From Glycine soja (lineage: Eukaryota > Streptophyta > Magnoliopsida > Fabales > Fabaceae), in the NCBI RefSeq assembly GCF_004193775.1, contig NC_041021.1:37521718-37585717 (forward strand): DNA of 64,000 nucleotides, read 5' to 3'. The notes below the pieces were generated by a model. That model saw only the letters and a program-made list of their open reading frames with translations. It searched no databases and was not told the origin of the DNA. The translations under genes and the position numbers were made by a program. This document shows positions 1-10,302 of the stretch, in pieces; the first letter of the stretch is position 1; each line of letters starts with the position of its first letter.

Positions 1-65
1 ACTTGTCATTACTCAAAAGACCCTCCTAGAGATAGAAGGAAAATTCCTGAAAGATAACAACAAAA

Positions 66-965
66 ATGAAAGCCTCATTTCTTCATGATCTATCTAATGG
101 AATTTCTGTCACCTCAACATACCATGTTGGGAAGTCGTCAAAGAGATATCTTTTGCCTGATTCTTGTGGCAAATACAGCAAGTCTATCACGAAATCAAAG
201 CAAAATAGAGCACCCTTTCATCACAAATCTGGATTCTTACAAAGATTCCGAGAACATGGTATTTTATCACTTTTGCTTAGTTTCGAGGCATAGAACAATC
301 TTCTGCCATAATTTGTATGATGCATAATTTGACGTGTTTATTAGAAAACAAAATGAAGCTCTTATTGATGGCTTGAAACTGTTGTTGTAACATGCAGTGA
401 GGCTTGGACCAAAGATAACAGATACAGTGAAAGGGAAATTAAGTATGGGAGCCAGAATTCTTCAGGTTGGTGGAGTAGAGAAAGTTTTCATGCAACTTTT
501 TAGTGTGAGAGAAGGGGAGAAGCTGTTGAAAGCATCACAATGCTACTTATCAACCACATCTGGTCCTATTGCTGGTCTTCTCTTCATATCCACTGATAAA
601 GTTGCCTTTTGCAGTGATAGATCCATCAAGATCTCTTCCCCAAATGGAGATGATGTTAGAGTCCATTATAAGGTGACTTTCTTTTTAATTTTTTTTATAT
701 AGTGTCTATCATGCAAGTGCTTCCGAGCTATCTCCTTAATCTTTCTTCATACTTTTGCTGATATGTTACTTCAATTTCTATGCCATTTCAGGTCTCAATT
801 CCCCTTACAAAATTAAAGTCTGTCAACAAAAGTCAGAATGTGGAGAAGCCTTCACAAAAGTACATAGAAATAGTAACTGTGGATAATTTCGATTTCTGGT
901 TCATGGGTTTCTTCAATTATCAGAAAGCTTTACGATGTCTTCAGCAGGCTGTCCCTCAAGCTTAG
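66..965 (+). CDS. GEM-like GRAM-domain protein, three exons
   Basis: Three exons, 66-258, 398-672 and 792-965, join in frame to 213 residues, with GT..AG at both introns. The first junction rebuilds FREH-VRLGPK, as expected for the GEM-like / ABA-responsive family. A short N-terminal region leads into the GRAM domain (about residues 90-175, with GARILQVGGVEKVF and CYLSTTSGPIAGLLFIST). The conserved tail contains VTVDNFDFWFMGFF and ends QQAVPQA. GRAM domains are thought to bind membrane lipids or proteins, and Arabidopsis relatives respond to ABA or act with GL2 regulators; the exact role here is inferred. The start at 66 is the first ATG in frame and is preceded by an A-rich leader. Length and ends match full-length relatives, so the gene looks intact. 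Confidence 0.88.
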
Positions 966-3900
966 AGAGAAAAAACTGTACAAGTAAAATTGTTTGTCCC
1001 CTCTGCTTCATCACTTATTTTGTGAAGTTGCAGAGGTTCCTAAAATGTACAAATACTTTACATAATTTTGTAAATGATAAAGACAAAAACTAGTTGTTTA
1101 TTAAAACTTTTGGTTCCATTGTCCAACATACAATGTTCTAATTTTAACACTCTAAAATCAAACTTCCTAAAAATCAATATTGGCCATATTTTCTGGCAAA
1201 ATCTGCAAGGATATTCAATAAGCAAATGCTAACCGGTCCCGCCCTATTAAATATATCATAAACCAGAAACTAATCGGCTATTATTCATTTAATCAAACAT
1301 ATTTACTCATGCAATTAATCTCTTCTTTTATGTTAGAAACATAATATATAAAACCTGCAAGAGAATTCAAAAAGGGCAAAATCTGCAAGTGTTCCAAGAC
1401 TTGAGGCCCAATCCCTATCCCTATAATAGAGAATTTTTAACCGAAATCTAATTCAGCCTAAATTGTAAGTGTTAATTAAAGTCAATGATGGAGGTTCTTA
1501 CGATGTATATGTTAACAGTTGAAAGCCAGAGTAAATTTATCAAGTCTCTGTACCAAGACAGAATAATATTGCTTCTGGAATCAACGTAGAGACTTATTAT
1601 CCGGCACCCTTAAGAGATCTCAAACTTTAGTTCACGTAGAGACTTATCTCAATCAGCGTTAATCAAAATTCAGACAAAGTCAATGGTGGTATATATGACG
1701 CATCAACATTCAACAAGGGTATTTACCTGCACTGGTTTTTATTAATACACATACTAATTTCTAATAAAAACTTCCTAATTGTTAATTCTTTAATGGAAGT
1801 TTTTAGAGAACCAATTATGAAGATCTTATTTAATATACAATAAACCAAAAATTAATCGGACTATTATTATTTAATCAAACATATTTATTTTTGCCATCAA
1901 TCTCTTTTGTTATGTTACAAATATAATATAAAAACTTTTTCTTAACAATTTAAACTTTTGGGACAATTGATTCACAATATGCTATCAAATTCTCCATGAC
2001 TAGTGTGTGTTTGGGAATTAGTTAGGAACCCCATTTTACGTTTTCTAAGACAATTTTTCATTTTCCTAAACAACAAATGTGACTGAAGAAAATTGTTACT
2101 TCTGCATTGAACAAAAGCAATGTTAATACAAGTACAGCCTAAGTATTTCAGAGGTATATCCTTGCCACCTCTTGTCTGTCAACAATGATAAAAGTACAAG
2201 CATTGCATTTACTTCCATGCTAAGCTTTAAGAGTTTAACAGATTGAAAAGCCCCCAAGTTATGGCTAGTTAGAGTGTATTTGGTAAAATAGTTTAGTAGC
2301 TTACAAGCCAGTTAACATTTGACCAAAAATAAGTTATTAAAAGTGTTTGGTTAGAAAGTTTTTCTTGAAAAAACTACACCAAGTTAAAAATTTTAATTTG
2401 ATAAGTTAATAAAGTAGCGTATGACTTATAAGAGTGCTATATTTTACTCTTGTTAACTTCTTTTTTTAAAAAAATGACAACTTATTTACTAAATATTTTC
2501 ATTTCATGCAGTCTGTACTCTGTACATTCATGGGCAACCTCGTAGTACAGTTGAGACGCGTTTTGTAAGATATTAAAACTCTGTGAAAGTGGCTTCCCAT
2601 ATTTCATTTTTAAGCATATAATGTTGGATGAAGCTTGTTATCTTTATTAAAATTTGGATTTTCCTTATTAGAAAAATGGTTTACATGTGGAGCAAAAGGA
2701 TGATGAGGGAATGATTTGGCATTCCCTTTTCCTCATCCAAAAAAGTTGCTTACCTTACAGCCCCCACCAAATGACATTCATAGCCGACCTAATATTTTAA
2801 TATGGTTCCTTGGCTAACTAAGTTACTAAGAAATAAGCAGAGTAGCAGCAGTTGACCTTTCTGCTTTCTTATTTTGTGATTATTTGTTTTTACCCTTTTA
2901 GAGATTTCACTGGTATTTTCCAGTGATGGCGTTGGCTGCTAGCGTTTTAATAACAGCTTTACGATGGTGAATTCTAACTTAGATGGAGATGAAGAGAATT
3001 TTCATGATTGCAGAATTTATCTTATTCCTAAAGTATAATTTAAATGTTCCTAAAGTATAAATGAAATTGAAAAATGCTAACCAATATCCTTATAAGTAAA
3101 AGAAAAAAAATTATTGATATACATAAAAATGTATTTTTTTAATAATTTTTAAATACATTTTCATATCATTTGCAATATAAAAAAGTGTTTTATCCCTGAT
3201 AAATTAATTGTTTTGGGTCTCTAATAAAAAAAAGTGTGTTAAATTTTTAATAAAACAAAAATAAAAGTCCTAATTAATTTTGTTTTATTCCTTCTACTAT
3301 ATCTGTTTTTTAATTTTAGTCCATATAATATTTTTTATTAATCCCTTGAAAAATATTTGTTAAAAAATAATAACAAATGATCTATATATTTTAGAAACCA
3401 AACCAAAAAAATATATATTAAAATGATTAAAATAAGATAACAAGGATAAAAAAATTATTTTATTTAAAATTTCAATGAAAACAAAAATAATAAAGATTCA
3501 AAACAGAATTTACTAATTTATCGGACACCATAAACATATTTAAACCAAATATTATTTATAGTTGCAATTCCAGGTCCATTTTTGTTAGAATTGGAATTTA
3601 TTCTGAGTTATAATTGTTATGTTCGAGTTTTCCAAAGAATTAAAATTTAAAATTATAATTCCAAGCTAAATTCAAATTTCATTTTGATACCTTTAATTAG
3701 CATATAATTATGGACGAAACCGATCCACATATGATGATAGAAATTGTGGTAGTGGCGGAAACAGAGGGGACAAAAGGGTGTTGGAAGTTGTGGTAGGGCA
3801 ACAAGGTGGCGGTAGCAAACTGGCAAATGGCAATTAGGAGCTATGACGGTCCACGATTGTTACAGTGCTATTAACAGCAAATCAAAGAATGAAAATGACA

Positions 3901-4001
3901 TACATTGTTAAAGAGAAAAGACGACGATGCTAATCCCTACCACCCCCACCCCCTCTTTTTCTATTTTTTTAAAATTTAATAATCAACAATAAATCTTGTT
4001 A
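966..4001. other. Intergenic, AT-rich
   Basis: No coding potential recognised. The first 120 bases are probably the 3' UTR of the GEM-like gene. The rest is AT-rich with scattered poly-A and poly-T runs. A segment around 2,270-2,500 (GTATTTGGTAAAATAG and neighbours) resembles degenerate MITE sequence, but I could not define ends. Confidence 0.6.
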
Positions 4002-4576
4002 TGATGTGAATCTTACGGGGCAGATCATTTGATACAGGCTACGAAGGTTTGGATGACGCCACTTCCGGTGAAGGAAGATAAGTCAGGGTAGACGCCACTT
4101 CCGGTGAAGGAAGATAAGTCTGGGTAGACGCCACTTCCGGTTAAGGAAGATAAGTCTGGGTAGACGCCACAAGGATTACCTTGATAAGTCTGATAATTGG
4201 TTCAACAAGGAACCTAGAGAGAAACTCTCACCAAATTTTGTCAAATGCCAAAAGTTTTTTTTTATTCAAAACAAAAACCCATACTTATAGTGTAGCTAAA
4301 CAAAAAGATAAAAATAGACATGGGCCTTTTAAACAGTTTGGGCCAAAATTACAATAAAAATAAATTATAACTAAAAACTTATTTGCCTTCAAATTAGTTT
4401 GGGCCTTCAGCAACAATTAATAGTCTTGATAGTGTCTCTGCCTCTGGGCCTTCATCCTTCTCCACTTGGACCTTCATCCTTCTCCACTCGGGGGCTTTGT
4501 CCTTCTCCACTTGGGCCTTCGTCCTTCTCCACTTGGGCCTTTAGCCTGTATTTGGCCAGTTTCATGATTCTCATCA
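4002..4576 (-). repeat. Left (3') LTR of the gypsy element
   Basis: The LTR is 575 bp. It contains about three tandem copies of a ~37-bp unit (GACGCCACTTCCGGTGAAGG...; about 4,057-4,165) in R/U5. Its U3 has a run of ~20-bp modules (reverse complement of AAGTGGAGAAGGATGAAGGC), about 4,440-4,550. It is near identical to the right LTR except at its U5 end. Confidence 0.9.
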
Positions 4577-5322
4577 TTCCCTCCTTCTTGGAAAACATTT
4601 GTCCTCAAATGTTCAGGATCATCACCGGGTTCAAGTACCACTTCCTTCCTTTTCTTGTGGGCTTGCTTGACATAGCTTTCATTCTTCTTTGCAATTTGCA
4701 CCTTCACTTGGTCATACAATCTTTTCACATACTCAACTTTGGCATGTGCATCCTTACGTTGAGTCTCTTGGGGATTGCTTTTGTAAGTTGGCCTGTTAGG
4801 CAATGAAGCTCCGGGGAGGACATCAACTTGATGTTCTATGCCTCTTGAAGGTGGTAGTCCATGAGGAATCTCCTTAGGAAAGACATTTTTAAATTCCTGC
4901 AATAATGGTTGAACACTAGGAGAAATAGAAATAGTAAACTCATTAGAATTATCAGTAGAAATTTTACTGTCTTTGCAATACTGTAGATTGAGTGGTTCAT
5001 GAGCAGGTAACACTTTCCTCACTTCACTCGCCTCTGCAAAATAATTAAATTTTCTCTCATGTGTATCACTCTTTTCCTCGGGTGTATCACTCTTCTTTTT
5101 CATATTCCTTTGTGGAGCCTCACTATTTTCCTTCTCTTGTTCTCTCTTTTCTCTCATTCTGATTTGGTCATCACACACTTCTCTAGGGGATAGAGGTTTA
5201 AGAGTAAACAAGGAAGATTTGGTCAACAAACGTTGCATTTGTGTAGTCCACGCGTCCAGAAATAAGCGTTGAGATTCATCCAGTTGATGATATACACCAC
5301 CATTGTCACCAGCTCTTGCCAT
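4474..5322 (-). pseudogene. Chimeric gag/RT-start/integrase-tail ORF of the deleted gypsy element
   Basis: An open 282-codon frame fuses pieces of a gypsy gag-pol. Residues 1-35 (MARAGDNGGVYHQLDESQRL) look like a gag start. A charged linker follows (residues 45-95). Residues about 135-185 match the region leading into gypsy RT (FKNVFPKEIPHGLPPSRGIEHQ, then DVLPGASLPNRPTYKSNPQET). Residues about 190-225 match the integrase C-terminal region (VEYVKRLYDQVKVQIAKKNE). Then comes the usual polyprotein end (DPEHLRTNVFQEGGND). At least two large deletions therefore joined in frame. The last ~30 codons read into the LTR. No catalytic motif is left. Confidence 0.8.
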
Positions 5323-5559
5323 GATTAAGGAACAAAGAATTTTGCAGTAAATTAAAAAAAAATTCAGGACCTCACCACACTCTACTCACGTGTTTCTCTC
5401 TTTAATGGTAGTTCACTCGTGTTTGATGCTCTCAATATAGGCTTTTGTGTGATGTTTTCACTCTTGCCTTTTACCACTCACTCCCTCTTAAGTTCCTGGA
5501 TAGACCGAATTAGACACACAAGGTAATATAAAATAAAAGGAAAGACAATAGAATTATCA

Positions 5560-6232
5560 GAGTAACAGATTTGATTTGGGATAACAACTTGGACTTGATT
5601 TGGATAGCAGATTGGATTTGATTTGGATAACAGATTAGATTTGGATAACAAATCTGATTTGGATAATTTTTTTTGATTTGATTTGATTTGGATAATAGAT
5701 CAGATTTGGGATAACAAATTAGATTTAATTTGGATAACAGATATGATAACAAATAAGATAACAGATAGGATAACAGATAAGATAACAGATATGACAACTA
5801 AAATTCAAATGCTCATAACTTTTGCTACGATTGTCTGTTTGAGGCCCACTATATATCAAAACACTCAGAATTCAGAGGAGAATCTAGATAAGGGGATTTG
5901 TTCCACGATTTTATTTCAAAAAAAAACACATCTAAATGCCTCAATTTCGTGTTCAAAGATCAAACACCCACTTTTTTTTTTTCAAATTTTTTTTTTGCAA
6001 TTTTTTTTTTTGACACAGTGTGAAAGACACAAGAAACAAGAACAAGGATGTGACAAGAACAAGAACGCAAATAACAGAACACAAGACGCAAACAAAAACG
6101 AAACAAGATGTAAACAAGAACGCAAATAACAGAACAAGGACAAAAACACGAACCTAGACAAATTACAAAGAAAAAAAAAATAGGATAGGATAGGATAGAA
6201 CCTGTATCAAGAGCCGAAGCTCTGATACCAAA
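5560..6232 (-). repeat. Element leader with GATAACAGAT-type short repeats
   Basis: Between the primer-binding site and the ORF the leader is low-complexity. From about 5,575 to 5,800 short units around GATAACAGAT and TTTGATTTGGATAA repeat many times. About 6,040-6,130 holds AACAAGA/ACGCAAATAAC repeats, and 6,181-6,200 holds a short GGATA repeat. The same leader occurs in the insertion at 50,446. Long frames here are repeat artefacts. Confidence 0.7.
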
Positions 6233-6810
6233 TGATGTGAACCTGAGTAGGAGTGGATCGTTTGATACAGGCTGTAGAGTTTTTGGATGACGCCACTTCC
6301 AGTGAAGGAAGATAAGTCAGGGTAGACGCCACTTCCGGTGAAGGAAGATAAGTCTGGGTAGACGCCACTTCCGGTTAAGGAAGATAAGTCTGGGTAGACG
6401 CCACAAGAATTACCTTGATAAGTCTGATAATTGGTTCAACAAGGAACCTAGAGAGAAACTCTCACCAAATTTTGTCAAATGCCAAAAGTTTTTTTTTATT
6501 CAAAACAAAAACCCATACTTATAGTGTAGCTAAACAAAAAGATAAAAATAGACATGGGCCTTTTAAACAGTTTGGGCCAAAATTACAATAAAAATAAATT
6601 ATAACTAAAAACTTATTTGCCTTCAAATTAGTTTGGGCCTTCAGCAACAATTAATAGTCTTGATAGTGTCTCTGCCTCTGGGCCTTCATCCTTCTCCACT
6701 TGGGCCTTCATCCTTCTCCACTCGGGGGCTTTGTCCTTCTCCACTTGGGCCTTCGTCCTTCTCCACTTGGGCCTTTAGCCTGTATTTGGCCAATTTCATG
6801 ATTCTCATCA
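6233..6810 (-). repeat. Right (5') LTR of the gypsy element
   Basis: The LTR is 578 bp and lies next to the primer-binding site at 6,219-6,230 (minus strand). It has the same three ~37-bp units (about 6,291-6,400) and the same U3 modules as the left copy. I count about four single-base differences over roughly 520 bp, but about a dozen in the outermost ~55 bp. Confidence 0.9.
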
Positions 6811-9288
6811 TGTTATAGGTAATATTCTAGGTTTTTTCTGATGATAAGAAAGGCCTTATCAAAATGTATTACTAGTTACAAGTCATATTCAATCGTTAAT
6901 TGATCGATCCAACAAAATCAAGCAAATTACGGTATCTTTTGTTTCCAAAGATGATTAATCAATTGTTAGGCAAAAGAGAGAAAAACAAAACTTGGTTGAC
7001 CATCTTCATATTTTGTTTAGCATAGTATGCCATATTTCGTTAAAAAACGAAATTGTGTTGAACTGACAAAATTGACCGTCATCAATTTTTGTCAAATTCT
7101 CGCTATGACCGGAGGGATATGTTGACATTTTTGCAAGTTGAGTCACAGAACAAGTATACTCACGTATGGGCAAACTCTCAATTCAATCACCCAAAATTCC
7201 ATGGTCATCAACATAAGTCCACCAATTTTTTTGAAATTGATCACCAAAAATAAATAAATAAACATAATCGATGGCTATTATAAAAATGTCAAAACCTTGA
7301 TATGATTCTCCTGTTAACCCGTTTGAAAATCAAGGGCTATCATATAAATTTAGTAATCTTGTTTTCATTTCTCCTGTAAAACTAGATAGAACATTTATAT
7401 AAATTTAACATCTCATTTCCATTCATCGCACATTTATTCCATACAAACAACGCGAAGTTGCAAACTACAATGACTGGCCTCCCACCCCTTTTAGTTTTCT
7501 GTTTTGGGAAATAATCAAAGACAAACAACCGAAAGTGGTTGGTTTGCTACCGTGAGATGCTACGTTATAATTTATAAAGGCAACTTTATCTACCATATAT
7601 ACAAATAAATAAATAAATAAATAAATAAAAAGGCAACTTCTCATTCCTTTCTCCTTTTTGTCCTAGGTAAGGATATGATGTTGAAGTAATTATCGTAGCC
7701 TTCAACTCTCCAATCAGATGCTTATAAAGAATTAAATATCCGCGGTTCAGGTAAAACTTCTATTCACAGATTGCTAAGATAAGAGAAGTAATCTTGACAA
7801 AGCTAATGATCATTTTATCTGAACCTATTCAATATTTCAATCAAATGTAGGAATTTATATCTATCGAAAATCTTCCCATGACAGAAAAGAAAGCAACCAT
7901 CTATATGCCATGATTTCCTGAACTCCTACAACCTAAAACTTATCCTTACTCTGAAAACATAATCAAGGCTATCATAGCATCAGCTTGCACTTAAGGAACA
8001 TTCATCAGTGAAACATGTTTAGACAATGGGGTTTACTGAATAGGAGATAAACAATGTCTATATGTGCCAGTTACAAGATGACAAACTAACTATAAGAGAA
8101 TTGAGGGTGAAGTGATTAATCAAATCAAACATTGTTGATGCATCACAAAGGAATGAAAAGCATGATGGTAGAACCAGTTCTGAACCTCTCTCCTTTTCCA
8201 AAACCTTATTCAGAGCCATGCCCGTTGTTTTTAACTAAAGAAAAAGAAAATTTTAAAATGTTGCCAAATTAAATGTTAGAAACAGTCTCTAGAGATCACT
8301 CCATCCTATAACGATAAAAAAACAATCTCCTGAACCACCAAGTTTAAGACTCTGCTCTCCCATCTTAACACCTTAATTGGCACTGCTACATGTTTCATCT
8401 TGTATATTTTCTTGCCCATTAATCCAGTCATGTTCCAGTTTCTCATTCTTTGTTTGGCAAATGGAAGCACTTTGCTGCTGTTCCTCTTTCCAGGCCACTC
8501 AAGTATTTTTTACCATAGACAAGTTTGAAATTAAGATTCTCATTCTAACTTATTACTAGAGAAGGGACAATTATGAAATCCGAAGCTCACAAAACACATC
8601 CTAATCAAATGAATAAAGACAAAATAAATGAAAGTTTTGGTTTGATTTTCTGGCTACCAGCTTTGGAGGTATCTTTTTTTCTGATGCCACCCCTTAAGGG
8701 ATAAGTAATTTTCTTATCCTCTTTATGCTGCTCACATAATGAACATTGTTGTTATGATCAGTTGCAAAAAAAAATTAAAAGGAGGCTGCCTTATGCTCTG
8801 TCCTGCACTCTTCCTTTCTATCCATCTCCTAAGTCCTAAACAACATTTCTTCTTCTACGGATACATGATCATTCATCTCGGTAAAAACAAAATTTGACCC
8901 CAAGATTAATTCCACTAAATCCATGGAGTTATACTTATGCAGAAAGGAAAACATGTGATATGAGTGACTCGAGCAACCAAAAAATCTACAACAAGGGACA
9001 AGCATAACAGGGAGAAAGTGTAAATTCCATTGAGATAGTGTGATATGATCACATTCACATTGATTCAAATGCTATATACAAGTATCTTAGCATCATCCGA
9101 GAGCTAAGAAGCCAACTACATAATAAAAGCTTCAAATAAAATAAATAATAACATGGCGCAAGCTTTGATTTAAATCCACTAATACCAAAAAAAAAAAGAA
9201 AGAGAAATTCAGAAACCACGAAATATATTACACAAATGGCAGAACAGAACAGAGCAGAGCAGAGCATGACGGAACATACCAAGCGGAA
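6811..9288. other. Intergenic, contains one copy of the F-box gene flank repeat
   Basis: No gene seen. An AAAT microsatellite lies at 7,603-7,630. The stretch about 8,030-8,470 resembles the 3' flanks of the F-box copies at 14.3-14.9 and 17.9-18.3 kb (shared TTACAAGATGACAAACTAA, and CACCAAGTTTAAGACTCTG against CACCAAGTTCAAGACTCTG). The last few hundred bases are probably the 3' UTR of the RING gene. Confidence 0.6.
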
Positions 9289-10302
9289 TCAAACAATGGC
9301 ACTTCCACCTCCACCGGAACTCGAAGCTCCGTTCGAATTCGAAGAAGCAGCGATAACCACTCTCTCTTCCTCGTATTCCTTATCATCCGTTGGTAGCTCA
9401 AACCTGCAAACAGGGCAAGAATTTCGAGAACTCAACCAAGGAACAATGCAATCTCCATGATACCGATGCCCACACGGCAACCTCTTCGCCGCGTCTCCAA
9501 CACCGAGCAAATCTTTACATATAGCGCACGCCACGGCTTCGCTTTCCGACGCAATTTTCACCGTCGGCAAGGCTTCCAGCGCGGCCTTCGACGCCGGCGG
9601 CGCTCCTCTCCTGCCTCCCCCGTCGCTCTCCGCCAGCGTCTGCAGTAGCGCCTCGTACTCTGCCGCGTCGACGTAATCCTCGGGATTTCCGACGTAGCGG
9701 TCGGATTCTGGCAGCTGGAGGCGGAACTCGATGGAATTGTCCTCGAGGCCCATCAGAATCTCGGCCCAATCCAAGATCCGGTTCCGCATGCTCCTCGTAC
9801 GAGTCGCCAAATCCCTAATCCGAAGCCGAAGCAGCTCGCGCCTCCTTCTTCTCAGATCCTCGTCGTCTCCTCCGTGCGGATCTTCGTTGCCGGAGCGATC
9901 CTCCGCCTCCTCGTGTTCCTCGAACTCCTCGTCGCCGTTATCGTCGTCGTTTTCGTTCTCCTCGTCGTTGTCCCAGCCGCCGAGCTCGATCCTGAGGAAA
10001 TCGTTCTCCGGAGAGCGGCTCGGCGGCGGCGGAGGCGACGCGTCGTCGTCACGCGCCGACTGAGCGATTAGGCGAAGGACCTGGAGGAACTGCGAGCCGA
10101 AGTAGGGGTCGTCGGAGGAGGCGGAGGGGGAGCGAGAGCGCGACGGCGTGGGCATGGATTCCACAAAGCCGTTCTTGCACTCGCCGCAGACGACGTCGGG
10201 GAGATTCGCGAGCGTTTCGACGGAGACGCGCTTCTCGCAGTGGTAGCACCAGTACGGAGGCGGTGACGCATCGGCGGTTGGAGGCGGTGGTGCTTCCGAC
10301 AT
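9289..10302 (-). CDS. RING-H2 E3 ubiquitin ligase, CIP8-like, intronless
   Basis: A single 337-residue frame. The N-terminal zinc ribbon has paired cysteines C19-x2-C22 and C39-x2-C42. Next come a serine/proline region, a strongly acidic stretch (about 110-150, EENENDDDNGDEEFEE) and a basic region (RRRRRELLRLR). The segment DYVDAAEYEALLQTLAE is typical of this subfamily. A C3H2C3 RING-H2 finger spans residues 259-299 (CAIC, then CGHRYHGDC, then CPVC) with all eight ligands present. Arabidopsis CIP8 (334 aa) has this layout, binds COP1 and ubiquitinates HY5 in light signalling. Whether this is the CIP8 orthologue or a SIRP/RDUF-type relative is inferred. The coding region is GC-rich against AT-rich surroundings, which is why long frames also appear on the other strand. 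Confidence 0.9.
   Translation of the reverse strand: MSEAPPPPTADASPPPYWCYHCEKRVSVETLANLPDVVCGECKNGFVESMPTPSRSRSPSASSDDPYFGSQFLQVLRLIAQSARDDDASPPPPPSRSPENDFLRIELGGWDNDEENENDDDNGDEEFEEHEEAEDRSGNEDPHGGDDEDLRRRRRELLRLRIRDLATRTRSMRNRILDWAEILMGLEDNSIEFRLQLPESDRYVGNPEDYVDAAEYEALLQTLAESDGGGRRGAPPASKAALEALPTVKIASESEAVACAICKDLLGVGDAAKRLPCGHRYHGDCIVPWLSSRNSCPVCRFELPTDDKEYEEERVVIAASSNSNGASSSGGGGSAIV

Larger units (their letters stand above)
4002..6810 (-). mobile_element. Internally deleted Ty3/gypsy LTR retrotransposon with target duplication
   Basis: The two LTRs (4,002-4,576 and 6,233-6,810) are direct repeats. Each starts TG and ends CA on the plus strand. The unit is flanked by a perfect 5-bp target duplication, TGTTA (3,997-4,001 and 6,811-6,815). 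On the minus strand the primer-binding site TGGTATCAGAGC, complementary to initiator Met tRNA, lies two bases inside the right LTR. A polypurine tract (AAGAAGGAGGGAA) lies directly inside the left LTR. The internal region is only about 1.65 kb, far below an autonomous gypsy element, and holds one patchwork ORF. Protease, most of RT, RNase H and the integrase core are absent, so any movement would need enzymes in trans. Confidence 0.92.

Noticed and set aside
5510..5797. 95-residue frame with repeated SYLL
   Set aside because: Repeat artefact of the GATAACAGAT leader of the gypsy element.
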